Positions 32,974 through 41,931 of a stretch of DNA of 64,000 bases are shown piece by piece. Position numbers and translations under genes: made by a program. How positions within the stretch are numbered: the stretch's first letter is position 1; every line of letters begins with the position of its first letter. The DNA lies in contig NZ_CAMQSF010000017.1 in the NCBI RefSeq assembly GCF_947036865.1, forward strand, positions 1-64,000, in the 5' to 3' direction. The DNA comes from an uncultured Caulobacter sp. Lineage in GTDB: Bacteria > Pseudomonadota > Alphaproteobacteria > Caulobacterales > Caulobacteraceae. The notes beneath the pieces are model-generated. The model was not told the DNA's origin. It searched no databases and saw only the letters and a program-made list of their open reading frames with translations.

Positions 32974-33702
32974 TTATATAGGGCGCGCCTGGGTTTCTGT
33001 AACGCGCGCGACGACAGATAGGCTCACGGCCGCCGCGCCGGCCGCCAGAAGCGCCCGCGCGCAGCCCTCGGCCGTGGCGCCGGTGGTCAGAACGTCATCG
33101 ATCAGGACGAGCCGCCGACCTTCGATCTGGCGCCGCCGGGACGGGGGCACGGCGAAGGCCGCGGCCACGTTGCGCCGCCGGCCCGAGGCGGACTTGCCGC
33201 CCTGGCTGTCGGTGTCGCGCCGGCGGACCAGGGCGTCGGGCAGATACTCGAGCCCCGCCATGCGGGCCAGCGGCCTCGCGATCTCGGCGGCCTGGTTGTA
33301 GCGACGGCGCAGCAGGCGGGCGCGGTGGACCGGCACGGGAACCACCGCCTCGGCTTCGGCCAGCAGGTCGGCGGCCGAGCGCGACAGCCAGCGGGCGAAC
33401 AGGCCGGCCAGGTCGGCGCGGTCGGCATGCTTCAGCTTCAAAACGAGCTCGCGCGAGTGCTCGTCATAGACGCAGGCGGCGCGGGCCCGCTGGAAGGCCT
33501 TGGGCTTGGCCTGGCAGCCGGGACAACGGTCCAGCGCCGCCTCGGCATAGGGCATGGCCAGGCCGCAGCCGTCGCAGACCGGATCGTCCAGGAAGGTGAT
33601 CTTCGAGAAGGCGCGAGGGGACAGGCCGCGGCTCAGCGCCGCCTCGCCGTCCAGGGTCGCCGGCGGCAGGATCAGGTCCAGCAGATCCCGCCCGAGGCTC
33701 AT
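32974..33702 (-). CDS. comF: ComF family phosphoribosyltransferase-like protein
   Basis: 242 residues from ATG 33702; the track start 33756 overlaps the divergent methyltransferase. A zinc-binding-like CDGCGLAMPYAEAALDRCPGCQ precedes the PRTase fold (VVPVPVHRARLLRRRYNQA, and the PRPP loop VLIDDVLTTGATAEGC). ComF proteins support DNA uptake in some bacteria; here the role is uncertain. It leads the comF-grxC-nitrilase-DUF1178 operon. Confidence 0.93.
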   Translation of the reverse strand: MSLGRDLLDLILPPATLDGEAALSRGLSPRAFSKITFLDDPVCDGCGLAMPYAEAALDRCPGCQAKPKAFQRARAACVYDEHSRELVLKLKHADRADLAGLFARWLSRSAADLLAEAEAVVPVPVHRARLLRRRYNQAAEIARPLARMAGLEYLPDALVRRRDTDSQGGKSASGRRRNVAAAFAVPPSRRRQIEGRRLVLIDDVLTTGATAEGCARALLAAGAAAVSLSVVARVTETQARPI

Positions 33703-33754
33703 AAGACGCGGGCCGCCTTTCCAGATCGGTCCGGAATCGCCATGTTCCGCGCGC

Positions 33755-34666
33755 ATGACCGCCTCGCCCCTGCTCTTCGACCGCGCCCTGCATCGCCAGC
33801 GCCTGGACCGCGCTGCGCCCGACTACGCGTCCGCCGACTTTCTGAAGGCGCGGGCGGCGCAGGACGTGGTCATGCGGCTGGAGACCATCCTGCGACGCTT
33901 TCCGGTCGCCGTCGACCTCGGCGCCAGAAACGGACATTTTTTCAATGCCTTGAGCGACAGCGACGCCCGCGCCAATCTCGACATCCTGATCGAGGCCGAC
34001 CTGTCGGGACGGATGCTGGCCGGACGCGAGGGCCCGCGCGTGGTCGCCGACGAGGAGCGCCTGCCGTTCGGCGACGCGACGCTGGATCTGGTGGTCTCGA
34101 CCCTGTCGCTGCACTGGACCAATGACCTGGTCGGCGCGCTGATCCAGATCCGCCGCGCCCTGCGGCCCGACGGCCTGTTCGTCGGCGCGCTGTTCGGCGG
34201 CGCGACGCTGACCGAGCTGCGCCAGTGCCTGCTGGCGGCCGAGGCCGAGCTGTCGGACGGGGCCTCGATGCGGGTCTCGCCGTTCGCCGACGCCATCGAC
34301 GCCGCGGGCCTGCTGCAGCGCGCCGGCTTCGCCCTGCCGGTGGCCGATGTCGATCGGGTCAAGGTGCGCTACGCCCACCCGCTGAAGCTGCTCCAGGACC
34401 TGCGGGCCATGGGCGAGACCAGCGTGCTGCTGGACCGCTCGCGCAAGCCGCTGACGCGGCGCGTGCTGTTCCGGGCGATGGAGCTCTATGTCGAGCGCTT
34501 CGCCGAGCCGGACGGCCGCGTGCCCGCGACGTTCGAGATCGTCGCCGTCACCGGCTGGGCCCCGCACGAGAGCCAGCAGAAGCCGCTGCGGCCGGGCTCG
34601 GCCAAGATGCGGCTGGCCGACGCCCTGGGGGTCCAGGAGCAGCCGGCGGGGGATAAGGCCGGTTAG
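33755..34666 (+). CDS. SAM-dependent methyltransferase (BioC/NDUFAF5-like)
   Basis: 303 residues from ATG 33755, the track start at 33554 is in a comF shadow. LFDRALHRQRLDRAAPDY, the SAM loop AVDLGARNGHFFNALS, DEERLPFGDATLDLVVSTLSLHW and NDLVGALIQIRRALRPDGLFVGALFGGATLTELR match the family that sits near comF in alphaproteobacteria, with resemblance to NDUFAF5, an arginine hydroxylase of complex I, or BioC. The exact reaction is not certain. It is divergent from comF and its end overlaps the Flp gene by 4 bases. Confidence 0.9.
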   Translation: MTASPLLFDRALHRQRLDRAAPDYASADFLKARAAQDVVMRLETILRRFPVAVDLGARNGHFFNALSDSDARANLDILIEADLSGRMLAGREGPRVVADEERLPFGDATLDLVVSTLSLHWTNDLVGALIQIRRALRPDGLFVGALFGGATLTELRQCLLAAEAELSDGASMRVSPFADAIDAAGLLQRAGFALPVADVDRVKVRYAHPLKLLQDLRAMGETSVLLDRSRKPLTRRVLFRAMELYVERFAEPDGRVPATFEIVAVTGWAPHESQQKPLRPGSAKMRLADALGVQEQPAGDKAG

Positions 34667-34821
34667 GTGCCGCTCAGCGTCGTGGCGGTCTTGGTGAAGG
34701 CGGTCTTGATGCCGCCGCTGACCAGGTTCAGGGCGCTGATGATGGCGATCGAGATCAGGACCACGAACAGGCCGACCTCGACGGCCGTGGCGCCCGATTG
34801 ATCAGCCCAGAAGGCCTTCAG
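34663..34821 (-). CDS. Flp/PilA-like pilin, no canonical start
   Basis: About 52 residues. LKAFWADQSGATAVEVGLFVVLISIAIISALNLV is the Flp pilin pattern: a short basic leader, G-A-T-A-x-E cleavage region and the hydrophobic spine. No ATG, GTG or TTG is in frame close by; CTG at 34821 overlaps the mutT stop (CTGA), giving 4 bases of overlap. It could be translated by coupling to mutT, or be a remnant. The convergent methyltransferase overlaps its stop by 4 bases. Confidence 0.7.
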   Translation of the reverse strand: MKAFWADQSGATAVEVGLFVVLISIAIISALNLVSGGIKTAFTKTATTLSGT

Positions 34822-35222
34822 AGCACGTCGCGCAGCCAGGCGACCAGGGGCTCGTCCGCGGGCGGCATCGGATAGTCCGCGAGCTTGTCCGGTTTCACCC
34901 ATGCCAGCGCCTCGTGCTCCCTGCGCGTCACCTGGCCCTCCCAGCGACGGAGCAGATAGAGTGGCATCAGGAGGTGAAAAGACTCGTAAGAGTGGGACGC
35001 GAAAACGAACGGCGCGAGACAGGCCTGGGCGACCTTGATCCCCAGCTCCTCGTCGAGCTCGCGGATCAGGCAGGCCTCGGGCGTCTCGCCGGCCTCGACC
35101 TTGCCGCCGGGAAACTCCCACAGGCCTGCCAGCTGCTTGCCCCTCGGCCGCTGGCAGATCAGCACCCGGCCGTCGACATCGATCAAGGCGGCGGCGGCGA
35201 CGAGGACGATGGGCTTGGTCAT
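34818..35222 (-). CDS. mutT: NUDIX hydrolase, MutT-type 8-oxo-dGTP diphosphatase
   Basis: 134 residues from ATG 35222. The Nudix box is GGKVEAGETPEACLIRELDEELG, complete. The N-terminus VLVAAAALIDVDGRVLICQRPRGKQLAGLWEFP matches MutT, which removes oxidised dGTP. The track extension to 35468 runs into a palindromic element. In this clade mutT follows argJ; here argJ is 12 kb away. Its stop overlaps the Flp-like gene. Confidence 0.93.
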   Translation of the reverse strand: MTKPIVLVAAAALIDVDGRVLICQRPRGKQLAGLWEFPGGKVEAGETPEACLIRELDEELGIKVAQACLAPFVFASHSYESFHLLMPLYLLRRWEGQVTRREHEALAWVKPDKLADYPMPPADEPLVAWLRDVL

Positions 35223-35268
35223 GGGGCGGGTTTGGCCTCTGTCGCCGCGGACCGCAAGGGCGGATCGC

Positions 35269-35408
35269 CTCTCCTCCCCCGCCTGGGGGAGGTGTCGCGG
35301 CCGCGAAGCGCGCCGTGACGGAGGGGGTTGGTCATGAGTCAGCAGCGCCGGCGCTGAACCCCCTCCACCGGCTTCGCCGGTCCCCCTCCCCCAAGAGGGG
35401 GAGGAGAG
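35269..35408. repeat. Long palindromic intergenic element, family D
   Basis: CTCTCCTCCCCCGCCTGGGGGAGGTG pairs with CCCCCTCCCCCAAGAGGGGGAGGAGAG across a 140-base element, and inner GGAGGGGGTT / AACCCCCTCC also pair. Related copies: 52717 and 59342. The rest of the 424-base gap up to rhlE (35409-35646) holds no gene and would be its leader region. Confidence 0.85.
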
Positions 35409-35646
35409 CATCGCCTTGCCCCTTCCTTGACTTTCGCACCGCAACAAGCGATATCGGCGTTGCGCCACTTCGGCGCTATTGGCGCTCCAGCCGCGTGAGG
35501 GTCCGTTTTCGGGCCAGCCTGTCGAGCGCCTTGAGAGCTTTTCTCACCCGATCGCCCGTGCACGCGGGGCGCTCCCCTAACGATAGCCGAGGGGCCGCCG
35601 TGCGAGAACGCATGGGCCGCGTCGGCGCACGAAAGAACCAACACAC

Positions 35647-37038
35647 GTGACTCAATTTTCCGACCTTGGCCTGGCCAAGCCGCTGCTGAAGGCGCTGGCC
35701 GAGAAGGGCTACAAGGAACCGACCCCGATCCAGGCCCAGGCGATCCCGGTGGTGCTGCAGGGCAAGGACCTCCTGGGCATCGCCCAGACGGGCACCGGCA
35801 AGACCGCCGCCTTCGCCCTGCCGATCCTGCAGCGCCTGGCCGAGGACCGCAAACCCGCGCCGCGCCGCGGCTTCCGCTGCCTGGTGCTGTCGCCCACCCG
35901 CGAACTGGCGACCCAGATCGCCGAGAACTTCAAGGCCTACGCCGTCCACATGGGCCTGTCGGTCCACACCATCTATGGCGGCGTGAAGTACGGCCCGCAG
36001 ATGAAGGCCCTGGCCGGCGGCATCGACGTGCTGGTCGCCACGCCCGGCCGCCTGATGGACCACATGGCCGAGAAGTCGGCTACGGTCTCGGGCACGGAGA
36101 TCTTCGTCCTCGACGAAGCCGACCAGATGCTGGACCTGGGCTTCGTGGTGCCGATCCGCAAGATCGCCGCCCAGCTGACCAAGAACCGCCAGAACCTGTT
36201 CTTCTCGGCCACCATGCCCAGCGAGATCGGCAAGCTGGCCGGCGAGCTGCTGAAGGATCCGGTGCAGGTCTCGGTGGCCCCGCAGGCCACCACGGTCGAG
36301 CGCATCGACCAGCGCGTGCTTTTCATCGAGGCCCAGCGCAAGCGTCCGCTGCTGGCCGAGCTGTTCGCCGATAGCAGCTTCTCGCGCACCATCGTCTTCA
36401 CCCGCACCAAGCGCGGCGCCGACCGGGTGGCCAAGTACCTGAACGCCGCCGGCGTCGAGGCCGCCTCGATCCACGGCGACAAGACGCAAGGCCAGCGCGA
36501 GCGGGCCCTGGCCGCCTTCAAGGCCGGCGAGATGCGGGCCCTGGTGGCGACGGACATCGCCGCGCGCGGCATCGACGTCAACGACGTCAGCCACGTGATC
36601 AATTACGAGCTGCCCAACGTGCCGGAGGCCTATGTCCACCGGATCGGCCGCACCGCCCGCAAGGGCAAGGACGGCATCGCCATCAGCTTCTGCGCCGACG
36701 ACGAACGCAGCCTGCTGAAGGACATCCAGAAGGCCACCCGCCAGACGATCCCGTCCTTCGACCGCCGCAACGACAAGCAGCTGGCGGCGGCCGCCGCGGT
36801 GGCCGACAAGCTGGTCCCGGCCGATCGTCATGTGGATCCGCGCAAGGCCGATCCGCGCAACGACGTGCCGTCCGAGCTGCGCCGCAAGCGCAACCGCAAC
36901 CGGTCCGGCGGTCAGGCCGCCCAGGGTCAGAATCAGGGTCGCGGCCAGGCCAAGAAGGCCGCGCCCGCCCAAAACCAGTTCCGCGGCCCCAAGCGCCAAG
37001 CCGCCCCCGCGGCCAAGAGCTGGACCCCGCTGGACTAG
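35647..37038 (+). CDS. rhlE: DEAD-box RNA helicase, RhlE type
   Basis: 463 residues from GTG 35647. Motifs in order: Q motif PTPIQAQAIPVV, Walker A AQTGTGKTAAF, PTRELA, TPGRLMD, DEADQML, SATMP, then helicase C with IVFTRTKRGADR, ALVATDIAARGID and YVHRIGRTARKG. A basic tail (RRKRNRNRSGGQAAQ...) suits RNA binding. It unwinds RNA in turnover or ribosome assembly. The long leader of about 240 bases past the repeat may carry control. A GC hairpin (37056-37085) follows the stop with no T-run. Confidence 0.96.
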   Translation: MTQFSDLGLAKPLLKALAEKGYKEPTPIQAQAIPVVLQGKDLLGIAQTGTGKTAAFALPILQRLAEDRKPAPRRGFRCLVLSPTRELATQIAENFKAYAVHMGLSVHTIYGGVKYGPQMKALAGGIDVLVATPGRLMDHMAEKSATVSGTEIFVLDEADQMLDLGFVVPIRKIAAQLTKNRQNLFFSATMPSEIGKLAGELLKDPVQVSVAPQATTVERIDQRVLFIEAQRKRPLLAELFADSSFSRTIVFTRTKRGADRVAKYLNAAGVEAASIHGDKTQGQRERALAAFKAGEMRALVATDIAARGIDVNDVSHVINYELPNVPEAYVHRIGRTARKGKDGIAISFCADDERSLLKDIQKATRQTIPSFDRRNDKQLAAAAAVADKLVPADRHVDPRKADPRNDVPSELRRKRNRNRSGGQAAQGQNQGRGQAKKAAPAQNQFRGPKRQAAPAAKSWTPLD

Positions 37039-37189
37039 CTGTCCGATCAAGACCGCGGTCGCGGACGCCGGAGCGGCGCCCGCGACACCGCGCCGTACCC
37101 AATCTTCAAGGCGGCGCTTGAATCCTCGCCATTGATGCGCTCACCTGAGGTCAGGGCCGGTCCTCTGACCGGACGGGGGACCGGAGGAC

Positions 37190-39454
37190 ATGGGCGAGGG
37201 CAAGCCGCGCGCCGCGCCTGCGCTGACCAGGATCGCCGGCGGCGAAATGGCCGAGCGCGTGCGCGCGTTCGACTGGTCGACGACGCCCATCGGCCCGCGA
37301 GACGCCTGGTCGCCCGCCCTGCGCATGGCCGTGGACATGATCCTGGCCACGAACTTCCCGATGGCCCTGCGCTGGGGTCCCGACCTGGTGCTGATCTATA
37401 ACGACGCCTACGCGCCGGCCCTGCACGCGCTGCACCCCGCCGCCCTGGGCATGAGGCTGGACCAGGCCTCGCCCGACTTCCAGGCCTCGATCCGGTCCTT
37501 CCACCAGGACATTCTGAGCGGGGCCAGCGGCGGGCTGGCCTTCGCCGAACTGCCGTTGAAGGTCACGCGCGGCGGCGGCCAGGAGACCGGCTACTTCCGG
37601 ATCAGCTACAGCCCGGTCCCCGACGACACCGCCGAGAACGGCATCGGCGGCGTCCTGGTCACGGCGGTCGAGATCTCCGAGACCGTCGCGACCGAGAGAA
37701 CGCTGCGCGCCACCCAGGAACGCTACGACATGGCCCGCCAGGCCGCCGGCGTGGTCGGCGCGTGGGAGTGGGACATCAAGACCAACAAGGTCTATGCCGA
37801 CGCCCGGTACGCCGAGCTGCACAACGTCCCCCCGGAATTGGCCGAGGCCGGCCTGCCGGTCCAGGCCTATACGCCGGCCTTGCATCCCGACGACCGGGAC
37901 CGCGTTCGCGACCTCGCCCTGGAGGCGGCGGCGGCGGGGACCGAGTTCTCGGCCGAGTATCGTCTGGTCCAGGCGAACGGCGCCGAGCGCTGGATCTACA
38001 CCCGGGGCCGCGCCTATCTGGACGACGACGGCCAGCCGCTGCGCAACACCGGCGTGGTCGTCGACATCACCGAGCGCAAGCAGGTCGAGGTGGAGTTGGC
38101 CCAGGCGCGGCTGGGCCTGGATTTGGCCGCCCAGGCCGCTGGCCTCGGCCGCTGGGATCACAGCCCCACCGCCGGCGCGCGGTTCTGGGACCAGCGGGCG
38201 CGCGACATCTTCGGGCTGCGGCCCGACGACGAGCCGACCTGGGAGCTGCTCGACCAACTGATCCATCCGGACGATCGCGGCATGGTCACGGGGGCCGTGG
38301 CGATGGTTCTGGATCCGGCCGGCCCCGGCACGATCAATCTGGAATACCGCATCCATCGCCGCACCGACGGCGCCTTGCGCTGGGTCGAGGCGTTCGGGCG
38401 AACCTTCTTCGAGGACGGCCAGCCCTTGCGCTTCGTCGGCGTGATCTCCGACGTCACCGACCGCCGCGAAGCGGTCAATCACCTGCTGCGGCAGGAAGAG
38501 ACCCTGCGCCAGGCCGTCGACGCCGCCGATGTCGGCACCTGGGATCTGGACGTCGACACCGGCGCCCTGACCTGGTCCGAGCGCTGCTACCCGATGTTCG
38601 GTCTGCCGGCCGGCGAACCGGTGGACATCGAGACGGCCTTCTCGCTGATCCATCCCGGCGACGAGGCCCGGGTGCGCGAGGCCACGCGCCAGGCCATGGA
38701 TCCCGCCGTCAGGGCCGACTACGCGGTGGAGTTCCGGGCCACGGGCCGCGACGATCATGTCGAACGCTGGCTGGCCGTGAAGGGCAAGGTGTTCTTCGGC
38801 GACGACGGCCGCGCGCACCGCTTCGTCGGCGCCGTGGTCAACATCACCGACCGCAAGCGGGCCGAGCTGCACTTGCGCCTGCTGGTCAACGAGCTGAACC
38901 ACCGCGTGAAGAACAGCCTGGCCACGATCCAGGCCATCGCGTCGCAGAGCTTCAACGGCCAGCGCTCGATGGACGAGGCGCGCGAGGCGTTCTCCAACCG
39001 CGTCGTCGCCCTGGCCGAGGCGCACGACCTGCTGACCCGCGAGAACTGGGAAGGCGCCGACCTGCAGGACGTGGTCGACCGCGTCGCGACACTGCACGGG
39101 GGCGTCGATCGTTTCACCCTGTCGGGCCCGTCGGTGCGTCTGTCCCCCAAGACGGCCCTGTCCCTGTCGATGGCCCTGCACGAACTGGCCACCAACGCCA
39201 TGAAATACGGCGCCCTCTCGACCCCGGAGGGCGAGGTCGCCATCGCCTGGGCTCTGGCCCCCGACGCGGGGCCGGTCCGGCTGGACCTGACCTGGACCGA
39301 AAGGGGCGGCCCCCCTGTCGCCGCGCCCAGCGACCGCGGCTTCGGCTCGCGCCTGATCGAGCGCGGCTTGGCCGCCGAGCTCTCCGGCTCGGCGACGATC
39401 GACTTCCAGCCCGAGGGCGTGGTCTGCCGAATCCGGGCGCTGCTGGAGGCCTAA
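37190..39454 (+). CDS. Multi-PAS HWE histidine kinase
   Basis: 754 residues. Four sensor domains in a row: an N-terminal PAS-like (about 25-160, TNFPMALRWGPDLVLIYNDAY), and three PAS-PAC (about 175-300, 310-425, 440-560), each ending in a VxDITERK or DVTDR element. Then the HWE kinase: NELNHRVKNSLATIQAIASQ, HELATNAMKYGALS, WTER. There is no membrane segment, so it senses inside the cell. No receiver is adjacent, unlike the kinase at 666. Its end overlaps the convergent ABC permease gene by 4 bases. Confidence 0.93.
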   Translation: MGEGKPRAAPALTRIAGGEMAERVRAFDWSTTPIGPRDAWSPALRMAVDMILATNFPMALRWGPDLVLIYNDAYAPALHALHPAALGMRLDQASPDFQASIRSFHQDILSGASGGLAFAELPLKVTRGGGQETGYFRISYSPVPDDTAENGIGGVLVTAVEISETVATERTLRATQERYDMARQAAGVVGAWEWDIKTNKVYADARYAELHNVPPELAEAGLPVQAYTPALHPDDRDRVRDLALEAAAAGTEFSAEYRLVQANGAERWIYTRGRAYLDDDGQPLRNTGVVVDITERKQVEVELAQARLGLDLAAQAAGLGRWDHSPTAGARFWDQRARDIFGLRPDDEPTWELLDQLIHPDDRGMVTGAVAMVLDPAGPGTINLEYRIHRRTDGALRWVEAFGRTFFEDGQPLRFVGVISDVTDRREAVNHLLRQEETLRQAVDAADVGTWDLDVDTGALTWSERCYPMFGLPAGEPVDIETAFSLIHPGDEARVREATRQAMDPAVRADYAVEFRATGRDDHVERWLAVKGKVFFGDDGRAHRFVGAVVNITDRKRAELHLRLLVNELNHRVKNSLATIQAIASQSFNGQRSMDEAREAFSNRVVALAEAHDLLTRENWEGADLQDVVDRVATLHGGVDRFTLSGPSVRLSPKTALSLSMALHELATNAMKYGALSTPEGEVAIAWALAPDAGPVRLDLTWTERGGPPVAAPSDRGFGSRLIERGLAAELSGSATIDFQPEGVVCRIRALLEA

Positions 39455-41001
39455 ACCGACGCCGCCCGCAGGGCCTGGGCGATCTGCTCGTCCGTGCGGC
39501 GCAGAGCCATCATCAGCGCGCCCGCGACGATCAACGGCAGCGGCGCCCAGGCCAGCAGGCCGGCCACCGCCAGGCCCGTGGCGACGCCGATCAGCAGGGT
39601 GATCATCGTCTCGGCGAGCGCCGTCAGCACCGACCCGCCGCGCCGGCGGCGGAAGTCGGCGCGCTTGCCGGGCTTCTGGCGCCAAACATTGATCAGGCCC
39701 GCGCTCCAGGCGGCCAGACCCGCGCCCAGCGCGGCCCAGAACGCGGCCAGGGGCGCGAACCACGCCATCACGGCGATCGGAATGGCCAGCAACAACGCCA
39801 CCGGAACGAGGGCCGCCGTCAGCTTGGCGCGATTCAGCACGCCGATCGGGGTCGGCGAGATGGCCAGGAGGTCGGGCGTGTCCTCGGCCGAGATGGTGAT
39901 CCAGGCCAGGCTTCCGGCCACCTGGCCCGCCAGGAAGGTGACGGCCGCGGCCGGACCGGCCAGGGCCCAGGCCGGCATGTGCGCGGCGTTGCGGGCCAGC
40001 ACGAAGGCCAGGGGCAGCATGTAGAGCACCCTCAGCAGCACTTGCGACAGCAGCGCCGCGTCGCGCGCGACCAGGCGCAGCTCCTTGCGCACCGTCGCCT
40101 GGAACGCGCCGGCGGCGAAGGCGCGGGTCGGGCCCTTGGCCGCCTTGCGGGTCTCGGCCCCGGCGGTGGCGGCGGCCGCGTCCGCGAAGCGGCGGCCCAG
40201 GGTCTGGGCGGCGAAGAGGAAGAGGCCCAGGCCGATCGCGGCCACGATCAGCAGCGGCAGCGGCTGGCCCAGGGCCGCGCGCAGGGGAATGTCGGCGAAG
40301 GGCGGCGGCTTGAACGCCCCGTGGCTGGCCTCCTTGGCGACCCGGGCGAACAGGGTCTCGCTGGCCTGGCGGCCCATCAGGTTGCGATACTGGCTGGCCA
40401 GGAAGAAGGCCGCGCCGATCAGCGCCGCCATCACCTGGGCCACGGTCCGCGTGCGACGCGGGCCGATCAGCGCGAACAGCGCCATGGCCAGCAGCAGGCC
40501 CACGCCCGAGGCCGCCAGCGACGCGGCGGCCAGCAGCACGAACAGACCGGCCCAGGCGGGATGCCCCAGAACGATCGACGGCGTCACCAGCAGCACCGCC
40601 GGGACCATGAAGAAGAGACCCGCGTTGACCGCCATGGCCAGGGCGCGCACGAACAGCACCTTGCGCGGCGTCAGGGGCGACGAAAACAGCAAGTCGAGGT
40701 CCCCGCGCTCGTAGAGCGCGTCGGCCGAGGCGGCCAGGGTCGTCGACAGCATCAGGGTCATGATCACCGCCAGGACCAGATCGCTGATCGCGACCGACAG
40801 CGGGATGACCGGAATCTGGTGGCCGCGCAGACCCAGGCCGGCGGCGATCCCGCCGATCAGCATCATACCGCCCAGGATCGCGAAGGCGATGAGCGAGCCG
40901 ACCCCGCGCGAGGCGCGCTTCGACCAGACGCCGCGCCAAGCCAGGCGCAGCTCGTGGGCCAGCAGCCACGGCGTGCTGGCGGGCTTGAACGGCAGGCTCA
41001 C
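39451..41001 (-). CDS. ABC transporter permease (about 12 membrane segments)
   Basis: 516 residues from GTG 41001; the track ORF start at 41772 reads through the ATPase gene. About twelve hydrophobic segments in two halves, from SLIAFAILGGMMLIGGIAAG to LLIGVATGLAVAGLLAW, with ALYERGDLDLLFSSPLTPRKVLFVRAL typical of ABC-2-type permeases. It makes an export complex with the ATPase encoded just before it (4-base GTGA overlap). The cargo is unknown. Confidence 0.9.
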   Translation of the reverse strand: MSLPFKPASTPWLLAHELRLAWRGVWSKRASRGVGSLIAFAILGGMMLIGGIAAGLGLRGHQIPVIPLSVAISDLVLAVIMTLMLSTTLAASADALYERGDLDLLFSSPLTPRKVLFVRALAMAVNAGLFFMVPAVLLVTPSIVLGHPAWAGLFVLLAAASLAASGVGLLLAMALFALIGPRRTRTVAQVMAALIGAAFFLASQYRNLMGRQASETLFARVAKEASHGAFKPPPFADIPLRAALGQPLPLLIVAAIGLGLFLFAAQTLGRRFADAAAATAGAETRKAAKGPTRAFAAGAFQATVRKELRLVARDAALLSQVLLRVLYMLPLAFVLARNAAHMPAWALAGPAAAVTFLAGQVAGSLAWITISAEDTPDLLAISPTPIGVLNRAKLTAALVPVALLLAIPIAVMAWFAPLAAFWAALGAGLAAWSAGLINVWRQKPGKRADFRRRRGGSVLTALAETMITLLIGVATGLAVAGLLAWAPLPLIVAGALMMALRRTDEQIAQALRAASV

Positions 41002-41753
41002 GCCCGCGCCCCCTCGGACGAGGCGTCCGACGTCAGTTGCAGGAAGACGTCTTCCAGCGTCCGGCCGCTGGCCTCGCCGGCGCGGTTGCGCAGCTCCTCC
41101 AGCGTGCCCTCGGCCAGCAGGCGACCGCCGGCGATGATGCCGATCCGGTCGGCCATCCGCTCGGCGACCTCGAGGATGTGGGTGGTCAGGATCACCGTGC
41201 CGCCGGCGTCGACCCGGGCTTGCAGCATGTCCTTGACCAGGCGGGCGGCGGCGGCGTCGAGGCCTGTCAGCGGCTCGTCCAGGATCAGGAGCTTGGGGTC
41301 GTGGATCAGCGCGCCGGCCAGGGCGACCTTCTGCTTCATGCCGCGCGAGAAGCCCTCGCAGCGGCGCCGCGCCTCGCTGATCAGGCCCAGGGTGGCCAGC
41401 AACTCCTCGGCCCGGGTCTTGGCGGCCTTGGGCTCGACGTTCCAGAGGCCGGCGACGAACTCCAGGTATTCGAGCGGCGTCAGCTTGTCGTAGATCATCG
41501 CCTCGTCGGGCGCCCAGGCCAGCAGGGCCTTGGCCGCCGCCGGATCCTTGCGGGCGTCGACGCCGAAGATCGACACCTCGCCCTTGTCCGGCTGGGTCAG
41601 CCCCGCCACCATCCGCAAGGTCGTGGTCTTGCCGGCTCCGTTGGGGCCCAGCAGCGCGTAGAGCTCCCCCGCGTGAACCGTCAGGTCCAGGTCCGTCACC
41701 GCGGGCTTGGCGAACGTCTTGTTCAGCCCACGCACAATCAACGCTTCCGTCAC
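40998..41753 (-). CDS. ABC transporter ATP-binding protein
   Basis: 251 residues from GTG 41753. Walker A LLGPNGAGKTTTLRMV, signature GFSRGMKQKVALAGAL, Walker B LLILDEPLTGLD and the H-loop His in ILTTHILEVAE are all present. It is the CcmA-type (ABC-2) class and pairs with the permease downstream. Together they probably export a lipid, peptide or drug. Confidence 0.95.
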   Translation of the reverse strand: MTEALIVRGLNKTFAKPAVTDLDLTVHAGELYALLGPNGAGKTTTLRMVAGLTQPDKGEVSIFGVDARKDPAAAKALLAWAPDEAMIYDKLTPLEYLEFVAGLWNVEPKAAKTRAEELLATLGLISEARRRCEGFSRGMKQKVALAGALIHDPKLLILDEPLTGLDAAAARLVKDMLQARVDAGGTVILTTHILEVAERMADRIGIIAGGRLLAEGTLEELRNRAGEASGRTLEDVFLQLTSDASSEGARA

Positions 41754-41931
41754 GCCATCTCCCCTTACTCAACCCTACTCAACGTGATTGGAGCCGCTCG
41801 CGCAATCCCTGCTCGCCGATCGCGAGCGACGCGCGCGGGATGGATGCGACAGTCGGTCGCGGCCGCTCCCCAGGGCGGGTTAGTCTTCGTTCACCAGTCC
41901 ATTGAATCCTTTAACCTCAACTTCGAGGACC

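Noticed and set aside
37151-40969. 1272-aa minus-strand ORF
   Set aside because: Arg/Gly/Ala-rich composition and position antisense to the HWE kinase and out of frame with the ABC genes; a GC-rich shadow.
37762-41493. 1243-aa plus-strand ORF
   Set aside because: Shadow of the HWE kinase frame and the opposite-strand ABC genes; no family pattern.
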